A stretch of 64,000 nucleotides of DNA, from assembly GCA_050329575.1 (NCBI GenBank), contig JBHJOP010000039.1:16270-80269 (forward strand), read 5' to 3'. The DNA comes from JAUXFS01 sp050329575 (lineage in GTDB: Bacteria; Pseudomonadota; Alphaproteobacteria; Rhodospirillales; Defluviicoccaceae). A program made the position numbers and the translations under genes. Positions 1 to 9,278 of the stretch are shown piece after piece (the first letter of the stretch is position 1; each line of letters opens with the position of its first letter). The notes beneath the pieces are model-generated. The model saw nothing but the letters and a program-made list of their open reading frames with translations, did no database searches and was not told the origin of the DNA.

Positions 1-982
1 GCGGTGCGGCAGGCATCTTCGCGGCAGGTGACGTCGCGTACCCAGTGCAGGCGGTTCTCGATCCGCCAATGGTCGCGGCACAGCGTCAGCAGCCGGGCGG
101 CGGTGGCTCGTTCGCGCGGCAGGCTGGTGATCGCGTAGACCACCTCGCGGCTTTCCTTGCCGCGGACGATGCGGCGGCGTTCGATCCGGCAGACCTGCCG
201 CACACCCGGCCACTGGCGCAGATGCGCGGCAAGGCTGGCGGTGCTTTCCAGGCGACGGGTCTCGATCCGGCCGTGGGCTTTCTCGACGGTTTCGGCCCGC
301 TCCAGGTCAGGCGCCGGCAGCCACACCGCCGAGGGGGGAATCCGGCCCGAAGGCCAGGGCGATATCGCTCTTCAGCGCCGGCTGGTTGGACTTGACCGTG
401 AAAAAACAGTCGCCGCCGCCGTCGATGATCGCCCGGCAAATCGCCTTCTGCGCGAAGATCGCGTCGCCGGTAATCACCGCACCCTTGATCGGCAGCGTTT
501 TCAACAGGTCCAGCGTCGCGGTGATCTCGTTCGCGTCGGGGGCGATCTGCAACTGGCCGATCACCCCCTTGAGCCGCTCACTGAACGCCGCCAGCAGATG
601 CACGCCTTGCCGCCCACCGCGGGCGCCGTCCCGCAGCCGCTTGCCGTCGAGCGCAATATCCGCCCACCGCCGCATCGCCCATCACCCAGGCGCCGAGCAG
701 ACGTTTCAGCGACACCACGTCCAGGTCGCGGAACAACTCGCACCACACCGATGGTGCCGGAACCCGGCCGCGGCCGATGCCCACCGCCGCCAGCGCCTCC
801 GCACTCAACCGGCGACCCCAGCGGACAATCCCAAGCTGGTCCGTCCGCCCGACCAGCAGCGCCGCCAGCGCGATCAGCAACAACCCTGCCAGCGGATACC
901 GCCGGCCCGCCGCACGCCGATGATCCGGCACCGCCGCAAAAACCTCCCAAACACTGGCAAACGATTCCCTCTCCACCATCAC
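1..982 (-). pseudogene. ISAs1-family transposase remnant, frameshifted and cut by the window edge
   Basis: The minus strand encodes an ISAs1 (H-repeat type) DDE transposase in three pieces. The N-terminal piece (about 982-670) has the family's FAAVPDHRRAAGRRYPLA opening. The middle piece (about 675-340) contains LDGKRLR and GAVITGDAIFAQK, the first two catalytic aspartate regions. The C-terminal piece (about 325-1) contains HGRIETR, WPGVRQV and HWRIENRLHWVRDV with the catalytic glutamate. The pieces lie in different frames: one shift is near 660-690 and one at the run of six G at 333-338. The C-terminus runs off the left edge. With two frameshifts the gene should not make active transposase. 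I could not find convincing terminal inverted repeats. Family call is firm; the exact element is unknown. Confidence 0.85.
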
Positions 983-1175
983 TAACAACTCCGGTCCCGC
1001 CAAACCACAACAGCTTGAACGTATGGCCCGCCACACAACCCCCTCTCGACGTTCCAAACAGCAGAACCGAATCGCCCTGGCCGGAAACCGCCGGCCTTGC
1101 CGGCCGCCTGCGGGTCAGCTAGCCTGACCGGACCGATTCGGCCATCGTTGGCGTCGAGCTGTAGCAACCGTCGAG

Positions 1176-2339
1176 GTGTCGCCGCCGATCATGCGCAACG
1201 CCATCATCGGCATCGTCGTCGGCGCGGTCGTCGGCATGGTCGTCGGCGTCACCGTCGTCGCGCCGCGGCTCGACAACCCTCCGGGTGGGGTTGGCGCCGC
1301 CACGCCGGACGCGGTGAGCGGCGCACCCACGCCCGCCCCGTCCCTGCAGCTCCCACCGCGGCCGTCGGCCCAGCCGGCGGTCCGGCTGCGGATGGGAAGC
1401 GCTTACACCGGCACGACGCCGCTGCTCGGTACCCTCGCGAAGCGGGTCGAGAGCGAGGTCTGGAAGGTGTCCGCCGGCACCGTCGAGATTCGCTTCCACG
1501 AGCCGGACAGCCTGGTGCCGGTCGCGGCGATGTTCGACGCCGTCGCATCCGGCACGCTCGATGCCGCGTTCGCCTCGCCGCGGTTGTGGGAAGAGCAGAT
1601 CCCGGCGTTATCGCTTTACGGCGGCATTCCGTTCGGCCCCGCCGCCGCTGAGTACTTGGCTTGGTTCGATTTCGGCGGCGGCGCGCGGCTGTTCGAGGAG
1701 ATCCATCACCGGCATGGCGTTCACGCCATCCTCTGTGGTGTGGCCACCGCCAAGGCCGCCGGCTGGTTCCGGGAGCGCATCGGGGCGGCCAGCGACCTCC
1801 AGGGCCTTCGCATGCGGATCGACGGGCTTTCAGCCAAGGTCATGGCGCGGCTCGGTGTCGAGCCCGTGCCGCTCGACGGCGGTGCCGTCTTCGCCGCCCT
1901 GGAAGCCGGCGAGATCGACGCTGTCGCCCACTGGATGCCGGCCGTCGACCTGAGACTCGGCTTCCAGGACCACCTCAAGCACTACTATCTGCTGGGCTGG
2001 CGCCAGCCGGCGACGCTGCTGACGCTGATCGTCAACCGGAGTAGCTGGGAGGGGCTGACGGCGCCCCAGCGAACGCAGATCGAGGCGGTGTGCGGCGACA
2101 ACGTACGCTTCGGCCTCGCCGCCGGTGGGTCGCTGCAGTTCGCCGCCCTCAAGGAGCTTTATGCCGGTGGTATCCAATTTCACCGCTGGTCGACGGAGAT
2201 CCACGAAGCGCTGGAGCGGGCTTGGCGGGAGGTGGTCGAGGAGGAGGCGGGAACCGATACCGAGTTCCAACGGGTTTGGCAGTCGCTGAAATCCTTCCGC
2301 GCGGAGTACGCGATCTGGCAGGAGCTGAGCCGGCCCTGA
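1176..2339 (+). CDS. TRAP transporter solute-binding protein, DctP family (orphan)
   Basis: A 387-residue periplasmic binding protein of the DctP type, which captures a small organic acid or similar solute for a TRAP transporter. An N-terminal hydrophobic segment (about residues 7-30) looks like an uncleaved anchor or signal, followed by a Pro/Ala-rich linker. The binding domain begins near residue 75 (RLRMGSAY) and contains the family's GLRMRIDGLSAKVMARLG segment and the ALEAGEIDAVAHW hinge region. The start shown is GTG at 1176; an in-frame ATG at 1191 is equally possible. No DctQ or DctM gene is adjacent, so its membrane partner must lie elsewhere. The ligand cannot be read from sequence. 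Confidence 0.85.
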   Translation: MSPPIMRNAIIGIVVGAVVGMVVGVTVVAPRLDNPPGGVGAATPDAVSGAPTPAPSLQLPPRPSAQPAVRLRMGSAYTGTTPLLGTLAKRVESEVWKVSAGTVEIRFHEPDSLVPVAAMFDAVASGTLDAAFASPRLWEEQIPALSLYGGIPFGPAAAEYLAWFDFGGGARLFEEIHHRHGVHAILCGVATAKAAGWFRERIGAASDLQGLRMRIDGLSAKVMARLGVEPVPLDGGAVFAALEAGEIDAVAHWMPAVDLRLGFQDHLKHYYLLGWRQPATLLTLIVNRSSWEGLTAPQRTQIEAVCGDNVRFGLAAGGSLQFAALKELYAGGIQFHRWSTEIHEALERAWREVVEEEAGTDTEFQRVWQSLKSFRAEYAIWQELSRP

Positions 2340-2439
2340 GCTCCTCCCCCCACGGTCGGTCGGCAACCCCGCGAGCTGGGAGACGGTCGCGGCCGACAAC
2401 GGTGTTCGCCGCCAACGGCGGCGGAGTCGGCGGGAACGG

Positions 2440-2468
2440 TTGCAACCGCCGCGCCGCTGACGGATAAT
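2440..2468 (+). promoter_or_regulatory. Probable sigma-70 promoter of the cytochrome c gene
   Basis: TTGCAA at 2440-2445 and GATAAT at 2463-2468 are separated by 17 bases, close to the -35/-10 consensus, and lie about 50 bases upstream of the cytochrome c start codon. Inference from sequence only. Confidence 0.55.
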
Positions 2469-2518
2469 GCTTCGATGCACCGCAACATCGTTCTCGAAGA
2501 AGGCGGGAGAATGCCCCA

Positions 2519-2908
2519 ATGACCAACAAAGCCCTGATCGTTTGCGCCGCTGCACTTGCCGTCGGCCTTTCCGGCGGGTCGGCGATTGCCGCCGACGCCG
2601 CAGCCGGAGCGGAGGTGTTCAAGAAGAAGTGCACCGCCTGTCACAAGGCCGAAGAGGGTAAGCACGGGACCGGACCGTCACTGTTCGGAGTCTTCGGCAA
2701 GAAGGCCGGTGGCACGGATTTCAAGCGCTACGTCGGTCTCAAGGGTGCCGATTTCGAATGGGACGAAGCGTTGCTGATTGAGTACCTCGCCGACCCCAAG
2801 GCGTTCGTTGAAACGCACACCGCGAACAAGCGGAGCTCGATGACCTTTAAGCTCGCCGACGAGCAGGAGCGCATCGCCGTCGTCGAGTATATGAAGACCC
2901 TCAAGTAG
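2519..2908 (+). CDS. Class I c-type cytochrome, periplasmic
   Basis: A 129-residue small electron carrier. Residues 1-25 form a signal peptide ending in a typical AIAAD cleavage region, so the protein is exported and heme is attached in the periplasm. The heme-binding motif CTACH is at residues 38-42, and Met108 in RSSMTF is the likely sixth iron ligand, as in cytochrome c2-like proteins. Length and layout fit a soluble monoheme class I cytochrome. It has its own likely promoter and is followed by a strong hairpin, so it is probably a single-gene transcript. Its redox partners are not shown by the neighbourhood. Confidence 0.9.
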   Translation: MTNKALIVCAAALAVGLSGGSAIAADAAAGAEVFKKKCTACHKAEEGKHGTGPSLFGVFGKKAGGTDFKRYVGLKGADFEWDEALLIEYLADPKAFVETHTANKRSSMTFKLADEQERIAVVEYMKTLK

Positions 2909-2963
2909 CCGCTTGCTGGCCCGCGCCGCCCGGAGGCGGACGGTTCGGGCTCTCGCGAAACAA

Positions 2964-2993
2964 CCGCCGCGGTCTCTGGCGCGACCGCGGCGG
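2964..2993. terminator. Bidirectional hairpin terminator between convergent genes
   Basis: CCGCCGCGGTC (2964-2974) pairs perfectly with GACCGCGGCGG (2983-2993) across an 8-base loop. It sits between the ends of the cytochrome c gene and the opposing universal stress protein gene. There is no T-run, as is common in GC-rich genomes. Confidence 0.6.
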
Positions 2994-3001
2994 CGGACTC
3001 G

Positions 3002-3430
3002 TCATTCTCGCACCACAAGCACCGAGCAGGCCGCGTGACGAACGACGCGGGCGGCGTTGGGGCCGAGCAGATAGTCTCTGAGCTCCGGCCGGTGCGCCGC
3101 GATGACGATCAGATCGGCACCGATGGTGTTCGCCGCGGCAATGATCTCCTGGTAGATCGTTCCCTGGCTGACGATCCGCTGGACGCAGATGTCGTCCGGC
3201 ACGTATTCGGCGACGAACGCCCGCAGCGCCTCCAGGACCGCGTCCTCCACCTGCTTCTCGTAGTCGTCGGGAAAGAACTGTCCGACCAGCGGCATGCCGA
3301 CGTTCGGCGCCACCGCGATCAGGTGCAGGGTCGCAGCGAACGCCCGACAGTACTCGATTGACGTCGGCAGCGCCTTTCGCCACGAACTCTCCTCGTTGAG
3401 ATCGACGGCGAGCAGAATCTGGCGATACAT
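3002..3430 (-). CDS. Universal stress protein (UspA family), TRAP-linked
   Basis: A 142-residue cytoplasmic UspA-fold protein starting MYRQILLAVDLNEESS. The C-terminal segment has the nucleotide-binding pattern of the family (GADLIVIAAHRPELRDYLLG then ARVVRHAACSVLVVR). The ATG at 3430 is preceded by GGGGAG at a good distance, and lies only five bases after the TRAP permease stop, so it is the third gene of the TAXI operon. In Halomonas the TRAP-linked Usp TeaD binds ATP and modulates transporter activity; a similar role here is inference from position. Confidence 0.9.
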   Translation of the reverse strand: MYRQILLAVDLNEESSWRKALPTSIEYCRAFAATLHLIAVAPNVGMPLVGQFFPDDYEKQVEDAVLEALRAFVAEYVPDDICVQRIVSQGTIYQEIIAAANTIGADLIVIAAHRPELRDYLLGPNAARVVRHAACSVLVVRE

Positions 3431-3435
3431 CGGAA

Positions 3436-5838
3436 TCACTCCCCGGGCGCCCGAACGGCGGCGACCTGTCCGCGCCGGCGCGTCCATTGCATGACCAGCA
3501 CCAGCGCGAGCAGTGCAAGCGCGAACGGCCACACCCATTCCTTGGCCGGCTGGCCCAGCTGTTTGACGTCGATCGCGGTTACGAAGTCGCCGAAGTCGAG
3601 GCCGCTCTGCTCGGCGAGGCCGTTGAACACCATGTTGGCAACGAGGTAGCGGCCGTCGGGCTCCCGCTCGAGGGTCACGCCCAAGGCCTCGGCGATCGGG
3701 CGATCGGTTTCCGGCGCCTCGATCACGAACAGCTTGTAGCGGTCACCATAGCGGGTCTCGCGGGTCACATGCAGGCGGACGGCGCGGCCCGCCTCGACCG
3801 CGACCGTACCGCTGATGACCTGTTCGGCTTCGATGGTGGCGAACGGCGGAAAGACCCGGTCCATGAAAGCGCCGGGGCGGAACAGCGCCAGCGTCACCAC
3901 CAGCAGCAGGATCGCCTCGTGGAGGCGGACCTTGACCAGCAGCCAGCCCTGAGTGGCCGAGGCGAAGCAGAGCATGGCGACCAGCGCGGTCGCGAACACG
4001 GCGATCCCGTGCCACCAGTTCTCGACGCCGATCAGCAACAGGGTCGGGTTGAAAATGAACACGAACGGCAACACGCCGGTGCGGATGTCGTACAGGAACG
4101 CCTGCACTCCGGTCCGCAGCGGATCGGCGCGCGAGATCGCCGAAGCAGCGAAGGCGGCGAGGCAGACCGGAGGGGTCGAATCGGCCATAATTCCGAAGTA
4201 GAATACGAACAGGTGCACGGCGATCAGCGGCAACACCAGTCCGGAGGCGTTGCCGAGCTCGACCAGGACTCCGGCCAGTAACGACGCCACCACCAGATAG
4301 TTCGCGGTGGTCGGCAACCCCATGCCGAGCACCAGGCAGAGAACGGCCGTCATCGTCAGCAGCACGTACACGTTGCCACCGGAGATCGCCTCGACGACGC
4401 CGACAAGGGCGTTGTTGAGACCGGTCGAGGACACCGCGCCGACTATGATGCCGGCGCAGCCGACGGCGATGGCGATGCCGATCATGTTGCGTGCCCCAGC
4501 CACCATCCCGGCGTAGACGTTGGCGAGGCCGTAGGCGAAGGCGTCGATCGCCTGGACCTGCCCGCTGCGGATCGCGACGATCACCGGCTCGACGACCATC
4601 ACCACCATCAGCGTTACGATCGACCAGAACACCGCGCTGCCCGCGGTCCAGTTCTCGACCATCAGCAGGTACGCCAGAGTAGCGATCGGGATCAGGTAGT
4701 GGACGCCGCCGAGGAACGTCCGCCCGAGGCGCGGAATGTCGATCGGCTCCAGACCCTTGAGCCCCAGTTTCATCGCCTCGAGATGCGCGATGTAGAGCAG
4801 TGCGAGGTAGCTGATGATCGCGGGGATGAAGGCGGCCTTGACCACCTCGACGTACGGAATGCCGATCAATTCGGCCATGATGAAGGCGGCGGCGCCCATG
4901 ATCGGCGGCATGATCTGGCCGTTGGTCGACGCCGCCACCTCGATCGCCCCGGCCTTCACCGCCGGGATGCCGATCCGCTTCATCACCGGAATCGTGAAGG
5001 TGCCGGTGGTGACCACGTTGGCGATCGACGAGCCGGAGATCAGCCCGGTCATTCCCGAGGCCAGGACTGCCGCCTTCGCCGGTCCGCCACGGTACTTGCC
5101 GACCATCGCGAAAGCGAGATCGAGGAAGTACTTGCCCGCGCCCGCCTTGTCGAGCAGCGCGCCGAACATCACGAACAGGAACACGAACCCCACTGAAACG
5201 GAAATCGGGATGCCGAAGATCGCCTCGCCGCTCAGCCACTGGTAGCCGATCAGCCTCGGCAGCGAGACCCCCTTGTGGGCGATGATGTCGGGCATCGACT
5301 GCCCGAACAGCGAGTAGGCGAGGAACGCCGAGGCGACGATCACCAGCGGCAGGCCGATCGAGCGCCGGGTGCCTTCCAGAAGCAGCACGATGCCGACGCC
5401 GCCCAGGATCGCCTCGAACGGGAACCGGAACCCGAACAGATCGACGACCAGCAACACGCCGTGGCGACGCACCATGCCGCCGTAACCGAGGAACAGATAC
5501 AGCGCAGCACCGCAGGCGAGACATGCAAGGACGAGATCGTACCAGGGGATGCGGTGCGAGGCGAACCGCGGGGCTGCCGGAAAGGTGAGAATGCAGAGCA
5601 GCAGCGCGAAAGCGAGGTGAATACCGCGCGCCGGGACGTCGGTGATGATACCGAAGTTGAAGATGAACGGCAGCGGCGAGGCGATCCACAGCTGGAATAC
5701 CGACCACGCGAAGGCGATCAGGCCGAGAACGACGGCGAGGCGGGGGCCATGCTTGTGGCCGGTGAACTCGATGTCTTCGAGCTGCCGGACGAGCGAGCCT
5801 TCTCCCGGTCGCGATGACGGTTGCGGCCCCTCAGCCAT
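3436..5838 (-). CDS. TRAP transporter fused permease (DctQ-DctM type) with DUF3394 tail
   Basis: An inner-membrane protein of about 800 residues that moves solute delivered by the adjacent TAXI binding protein, driven by an ion gradient. The N-terminal third is the DctQ-like small subunit. The large DctM-like part carries the family signatures SGSSIANVVTTGTFTIPVMK, GMGLPTTANYLVVASLLAG and PPVCLAAFAASAISRADP, with many hydrophobic helices. The last 170 residues are a DUF3394-type extension with two membrane helices around a soluble segment. ATG at 5838 is preferred; a TTG at 5850 is in frame but neither has a strong ribosome site. Ordered with its binding protein upstream and a Usp downstream. 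Confidence 0.92.
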   Translation of the reverse strand: MAEGPQPSSRPGEGSLVRQLEDIEFTGHKHGPRLAVVLGLIAFAWSVFQLWIASPLPFIFNFGIITDVPARGIHLAFALLLCILTFPAAPRFASHRIPWYDLVLACLACGAALYLFLGYGGMVRRHGVLLVVDLFGFRFPFEAILGGVGIVLLLEGTRRSIGLPLVIVASAFLAYSLFGQSMPDIIAHKGVSLPRLIGYQWLSGEAIFGIPISVSVGFVFLFVMFGALLDKAGAGKYFLDLAFAMVGKYRGGPAKAAVLASGMTGLISGSSIANVVTTGTFTIPVMKRIGIPAVKAGAIEVAASTNGQIMPPIMGAAAFIMAELIGIPYVEVVKAAFIPAIISYLALLYIAHLEAMKLGLKGLEPIDIPRLGRTFLGGVHYLIPIATLAYLLMVENWTAGSAVFWSIVTLMVVMVVEPVIVAIRSGQVQAIDAFAYGLANVYAGMVAGARNMIGIAIAVGCAGIIVGAVSSTGLNNALVGVVEAISGGNVYVLLTMTAVLCLVLGMGLPTTANYLVVASLLAGVLVELGNASGLVLPLIAVHLFVFYFGIMADSTPPVCLAAFAASAISRADPLRTGVQAFLYDIRTGVLPFVFIFNPTLLLIGVENWWHGIAVFATALVAMLCFASATQGWLLVKVRLHEAILLLVVTLALFRPGAFMDRVFPPFATIEAEQVISGTVAVEAGRAVRLHVTRETRYGDRYKLFVIEAPETDRPIAEALGVTLEREPDGRYLVANMVFNGLAEQSGLDFGDFVTAIDVKQLGQPAKEWVWPFALALLALVLVMQWTRRRGQVAAVRAPGE

Positions 5839-5931
5839 TGCGCACGCCAATCGGAGGGGCGCTGGATCCGCGGCAACCGGCGCGGACGACCGGCGCCGCG
5901 AAGGGCGCCGGCATCGCAGGCATCGGGCCGA

Positions 5932-6930
5932 CTACATCCAACCCTTCTCCTTGTAGTAGCGGACCGCTCCGGGATGGAGCGGCGCCGTCAGACCGTCCTT
6001 GATCATTTTCTGCGGATCGAGGGTGGCGAACGCCGGATGGAGGGTCCGGAAGTCCTCGATGTTCTCCATCACCGCCCGCACCACCTCGTAGACGGTCTGC
6101 TCGTCGACGTCGGCGCCGGTAACGAAGGTCGCCATCACGCCAAAGGTGGTGACGTCCTCGGTGGTGGTTTTGTAGGTTCCGGCCGGAATGGTGGCGAAGG
6201 CGTAGTACGGAAACTCGGCGACCAGCTTCTCCTCCACCGGACCGTTGAGATTGATGATCCGGGCGCCACAGCCGTCGGTCGCCACCGCGACGCCGGCATT
6301 CGGCACCCCGACGGTGTAACCGAAGGCGTCGATCTTGCCGTCGCAGAGGGCGTTCGATTGTTCGGTCGAGGTCAGTTCGGTGGCGATCCTGAAATCCTCC
6401 ACCGCGGTGCCGTGAGCGGCCATCAACACCTCCATGGTGCCACGCTGGCCGGAGCCGGGGTTGCCGATGTTGACCCGCTTGCCTTTGAGATCGGCCCAGC
6501 CGTCGATGCCGGAGTCTTTGCCGACGATGATGTGGAACGGTTCGGGGTGGATGGAGAACACCGAACGCAGCTTCTCGAACGGCTTCACCCGATCGGGCGC
6601 GGTGCCCTTGAAGGAATGGTATTGCCAGTCCGACTGGGCGACGCCGAAGTCGAGTTCGCCCTCGGCGATCTGGCCGATGTTGTAGGTCGAACCGCCGGTC
6701 GACGGCGCCGAGCAGCGGATGCCGTGGCGCCGGCCCGATTCACGCCCCTCGGCCGCCTCCTTGTGGATCAAGCGACAGATGGCATTGCCGGCGGCGAAGT
6801 AGACGCCGGTCGGCCCACCGGTGCCGATGGCGATGAACCGCCTCTGTCCCTGGGCGGCCGCCTCGAACGCGATCATCCCGACAGCCGCCGCCACGGCCAG
6901 CGCCAGCCCCGTCACGGTGAACTTTCGCAT
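5932..6930 (-). CDS. TAXI-family TRAP solute-binding protein
   Basis: A 332-residue periplasmic binding protein. Residues 1-27 are a signal peptide (MRKFTVTGLALAVAAA... ending AAAQG). The mature part has TAXI hallmarks: FIAIGTGGPTGVYFAAGNAI at the start, STGGSTYNIGQIAEGELDFG, the GKRVNIGNPGSGQRGT segment and LHPGAVRYYKEKGW at the C-terminus. The ATG at 6930 follows GGAGGATCGAAGGAC, a good ribosome site; longer readings upstream are not supported. First gene of the operon with the fused permease and Usp. TAXI proteins often bind glutamate-like or other organic anions, but the ligand here is unknown. Confidence 0.93.
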   Translation of the reverse strand: MRKFTVTGLALAVAAAVGMIAFEAAAQGQRRFIAIGTGGPTGVYFAAGNAICRLIHKEAAEGRESGRRHGIRCSAPSTGGSTYNIGQIAEGELDFGVAQSDWQYHSFKGTAPDRVKPFEKLRSVFSIHPEPFHIIVGKDSGIDGWADLKGKRVNIGNPGSGQRGTMEVLMAAHGTAVEDFRIATELTSTEQSNALCDGKIDAFGYTVGVPNAGVAVATDGCGARIINLNGPVEEKLVAEFPYYAFATIPAGTYKTTTEDVTTFGVMATFVTGADVDEQTVYEVVRAVMENIEDFRTLHPAFATLDPQKMIKDGLTAPLHPGAVRYYKEKGWM

Positions 6931-7204
6931 GTCCTTCGATCCTCCCTCTAGTGTTGACATCACGGCAATCCGGCCGCCCCCGGCTAGCGAGCGAATCCGC
7001 CCGTCCTCGGATCCGCGACACGGCTCGCCGCCCCCGCACCAGCTCTTGCCTGTTCGTCCCCATGACGAGTTTACCGTCAGCATCGATCGGGACAACCCTC
7101 GATTTGCCCGCCGTGCCTGCCTCGGCTCGGGAGCGGTCGGAAGGCAACTTCCGGCGTGGTCCGCCGCCGGACCGCTCTCGCCGGCCGGCTGGCGGATCGT
7201 GACC

Positions 7205-8539
7205 TCACTGGACCGCAGCGGTGAGGGCAGCGTCGATCGCGGCGGCGAGCCGCTCGACGATCTCGGCCACGTCGCTCTCGGCGACAATGAACGGCGGCGC
7301 CAGCAGGACGTGGTCACCGCGCAACCCGTCGGCAGTGCCGCCCGCGGGATAGCAGATCAGGCCGCGGGCCATGCCCTCGGCCTTGATGCGGGCGTGCAGG
7401 GCGAGCGCGGGATCGAACGGCTCCTTCGTGTCCCGGTCGGCGACCAACTCGATGCCTCGGAACAGCCCCCGACCCCGAATGTCGCCGACATGGGGGTGCT
7501 GGCCGAGACGGGCGACCAGCATACGGTTCAGCGCCTCGCCCTGGACGCGGACGTTGCGGAGCAGGTCGCGATCGCGTATCGCGCGTTGCACCGCCAGCGC
7601 CCCGGCACAAGCGGTGGCATGGCCGATGTAGGTGTGGCCGTGCTCGAACCTGCCGCTGCCCCGCTGGAACGGCTCGTACACGCGGTCGCGAACCAGGACG
7701 GCGCCGATCGGCTGATAGCCGGCCCCCAGCCCCTTGGCGAGACACATCAGGTCGGGAACGACGCCGTCCTGTTCACAGGCGTGTAGGGTTCCGGTGCGGC
7801 CCATGCCGCTCATCACTTCGTCGAGAACGAGCAGCACGCCGTAGCGGTCGCAGATCTCGCGGATGCGCTGGAAGTAGCCCGGCACCGGGGGCACGGCACC
7901 GAGGGTCGCGCCGACCACGGTCTCGGCGACGAAGGCCGAGACGATCTCTGGACCGAGCCGCAGGATCGCCGTCTCCAGCTCGTCGGCGACGCGGCGCCCG
8001 TACGCGTCCTCGGTCTCGCCCCGCTGCCGATGACGGTAGGCGTAGCAGGGCGCGATGTGGGTGGTTTCGATCAGCAGAGGGCCGAACAGCGTGCGGCGGC
8101 CGATGTTGCCGCCGACCGCCAGCGCGCCCAGCGTGTTGCCGTGATAGCTCTGGCGGCGGGCAATGAAGCGGTGGCGGCGCGGCTCGCCGATTTCGACGAA
8201 GTACTGGCGCGCCATTTTCAGCGCCGCCTCCATCGCCTCCGAGCCCCCGGAGGTGAAGTAGACATGAGCAAGGCCGGGCGGAGCCCCCTCGACCAACAGG
8301 TCGGCCAGCTGTTCCGCCGGCTCGGAGGTGAAGAAGGCGGTGTGGGCGAAGGCCAGTTTCTGCACCTGGGCGACAATCGCCGCCCGCACGTCGGGATCGC
8401 TATGGCCGAGGGCGGACACCGCGGCGCCGCCGGAGGCGTCGAGATAGCGTCGGCCATCGGCATCGACGATGTAGAGGCCGTCGCCCGCAGCCGCCGTCGG
8501 CAGCGGAGCATGCAGCTGGCGATGAAAGACGTGGTTCAG
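7205..8539 (-). CDS. Class III (PLP-dependent) aminotransferase, possible CTG start
   Basis: A pyridoxal-phosphate aminotransferase of the omega-amino acid/diamine class. Recognisable parts are the YFTSGGSEAMEAALKMARQY phosphate-binding region, LLVLDEVMSGMGRTG, and the Schiff-base lysine in CLAKGLGAGYQPIGAV. Homologues usually begin near M(S/N)HVFHR; here the equivalent is CTG at 8539 with GGGAGGAC just upstream, giving 444 residues, the usual family length. The nearest ATG in frame is at 8686 and would add 49 atypical residues. It follows (downstream to upstream) the TAXI operon on the same strand, so the product transported might be an amine or amino acid, but this is speculation. Substrate unknown. 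Confidence 0.88.
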   Translation of the reverse strand: MNHVFHRQLHAPLPTAAAGDGLYIVDADGRRYLDASGGAAVSALGHSDPDVRAAIVAQVQKLAFAHTAFFTSEPAEQLADLLVEGAPPGLAHVYFTSGGSEAMEAALKMARQYFVEIGEPRRHRFIARRQSYHGNTLGALAVGGNIGRRTLFGPLLIETTHIAPCYAYRHRQRGETEDAYGRRVADELETAILRLGPEIVSAFVAETVVGATLGAVPPVPGYFQRIREICDRYGVLLVLDEVMSGMGRTGTLHACEQDGVVPDLMCLAKGLGAGYQPIGAVLVRDRVYEPFQRGSGRFEHGHTYIGHATACAGALAVQRAIRDRDLLRNVRVQGEALNRMLVARLGQHPHVGDIRGRGLFRGIELVADRDTKEPFDPALALHARIKAEGMARGLICYPAGGTADGLRGDHVLLAPPFIVAESDVAEIVERLAAAIDAALTAAVQ

Positions 8540-8756
8540 ACCGTCCTCCCGACCCTGTCGCGGTGAGGGCCGCAAGTCATCCCGCAACGGTGACGGCGCT
8601 TGCCCGCAAGTCCACTCCGGCATCGTAGGCATCTCCACGGAACGTCGCAATCGAGGATCCGCGGATACGACCTGCGAGGTCGGCATTGTCGGCCTTGGGG
8701 ACGGTGGCTAGGATGCGGCCTCCGCCGTCGTCACCCTCGGGTCCGGGAACCGCGCC

Positions 8757-9278
8757 ATGCACATCGATATCAAGAACTACATCCGCTCGATTCCCGATTT
8801 TCCCAAGCCGGGCATCCTGTTCTACGACATCTCCACCCTGCTCGCCCATGCCGATGCCTGGTCGGTGGCCATGGGACGGCTGGCCAAGGCGGTGAGCCGG
8901 CATCAGCCGGACATGCTGGCCGGCATCGAGTCGCGAGGATTTCTCGTCGCCGCCCCCCTCGCCCTGAAACTCGGGCTCGGCTTCGTGATGGTGCGCAAGC
9001 GAGGCAAGCTGCCGGGCCCGACCATTCCCCACGAATATGCCCTCGAGTACGGCACCGACATCATCGAGATCCAAGAAGACGCCGTGCAGCCGGGTCAGCG
9101 GGTGGTCATCCTCGACGATCTGTTGGCAACCGGTGGCACCCTGTCGGCGACGGCGGCGCTGCTGCGCAGGGTCGGCGCCGAGGTGGTCGGCGCCGCCTGC
9201 ATCATCGAACTGTCCTTTCTCGACGGCCGGTCGCGGTTGGACATGCCGGTCACGACCCTGGTTTCCTACGAGCGCTAG
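8757..9278 (+). CDS. apt: Adenine phosphoribosyltransferase
   Basis: A 173-residue purine-salvage enzyme that joins adenine to phosphoribosyl pyrophosphate to make AMP. The opening IKNYIRSIPDFPKPGILFYDIS is typical of Apt, and the PRPP-binding loop VVILDDLLATGGT is at residues 116-128. Full length for the family. Transcribed divergently from the class III aminotransferase; its last 29 bases overlap the end of the convergent mutY gene. Confidence 0.97.
   Translation: MHIDIKNYIRSIPDFPKPGILFYDISTLLAHADAWSVAMGRLAKAVSRHQPDMLAGIESRGFLVAAPLALKLGLGFVMVRKRGKLPGPTIPHEYALEYGTDIIEIQEDAVQPGQRVVILDDLLATGGTLSATAALLRRVGAEVVGAACIIELSFLDGRSRLDMPVTTLVSYER

Noticed and set aside
307..1057. Programmed frameshifting to explain the ISAs1-family transposase pieces
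   Set aside because: Family members are usually a single frame and two separate shifts are needed here; decay is simpler.
3743..5707. A 654-codon frame overlapping the first TRAP permease in another phase
   Set aside because: Arg/Pro/His-rich composition without hydrophobic helices; the permease frame has all family signatures.
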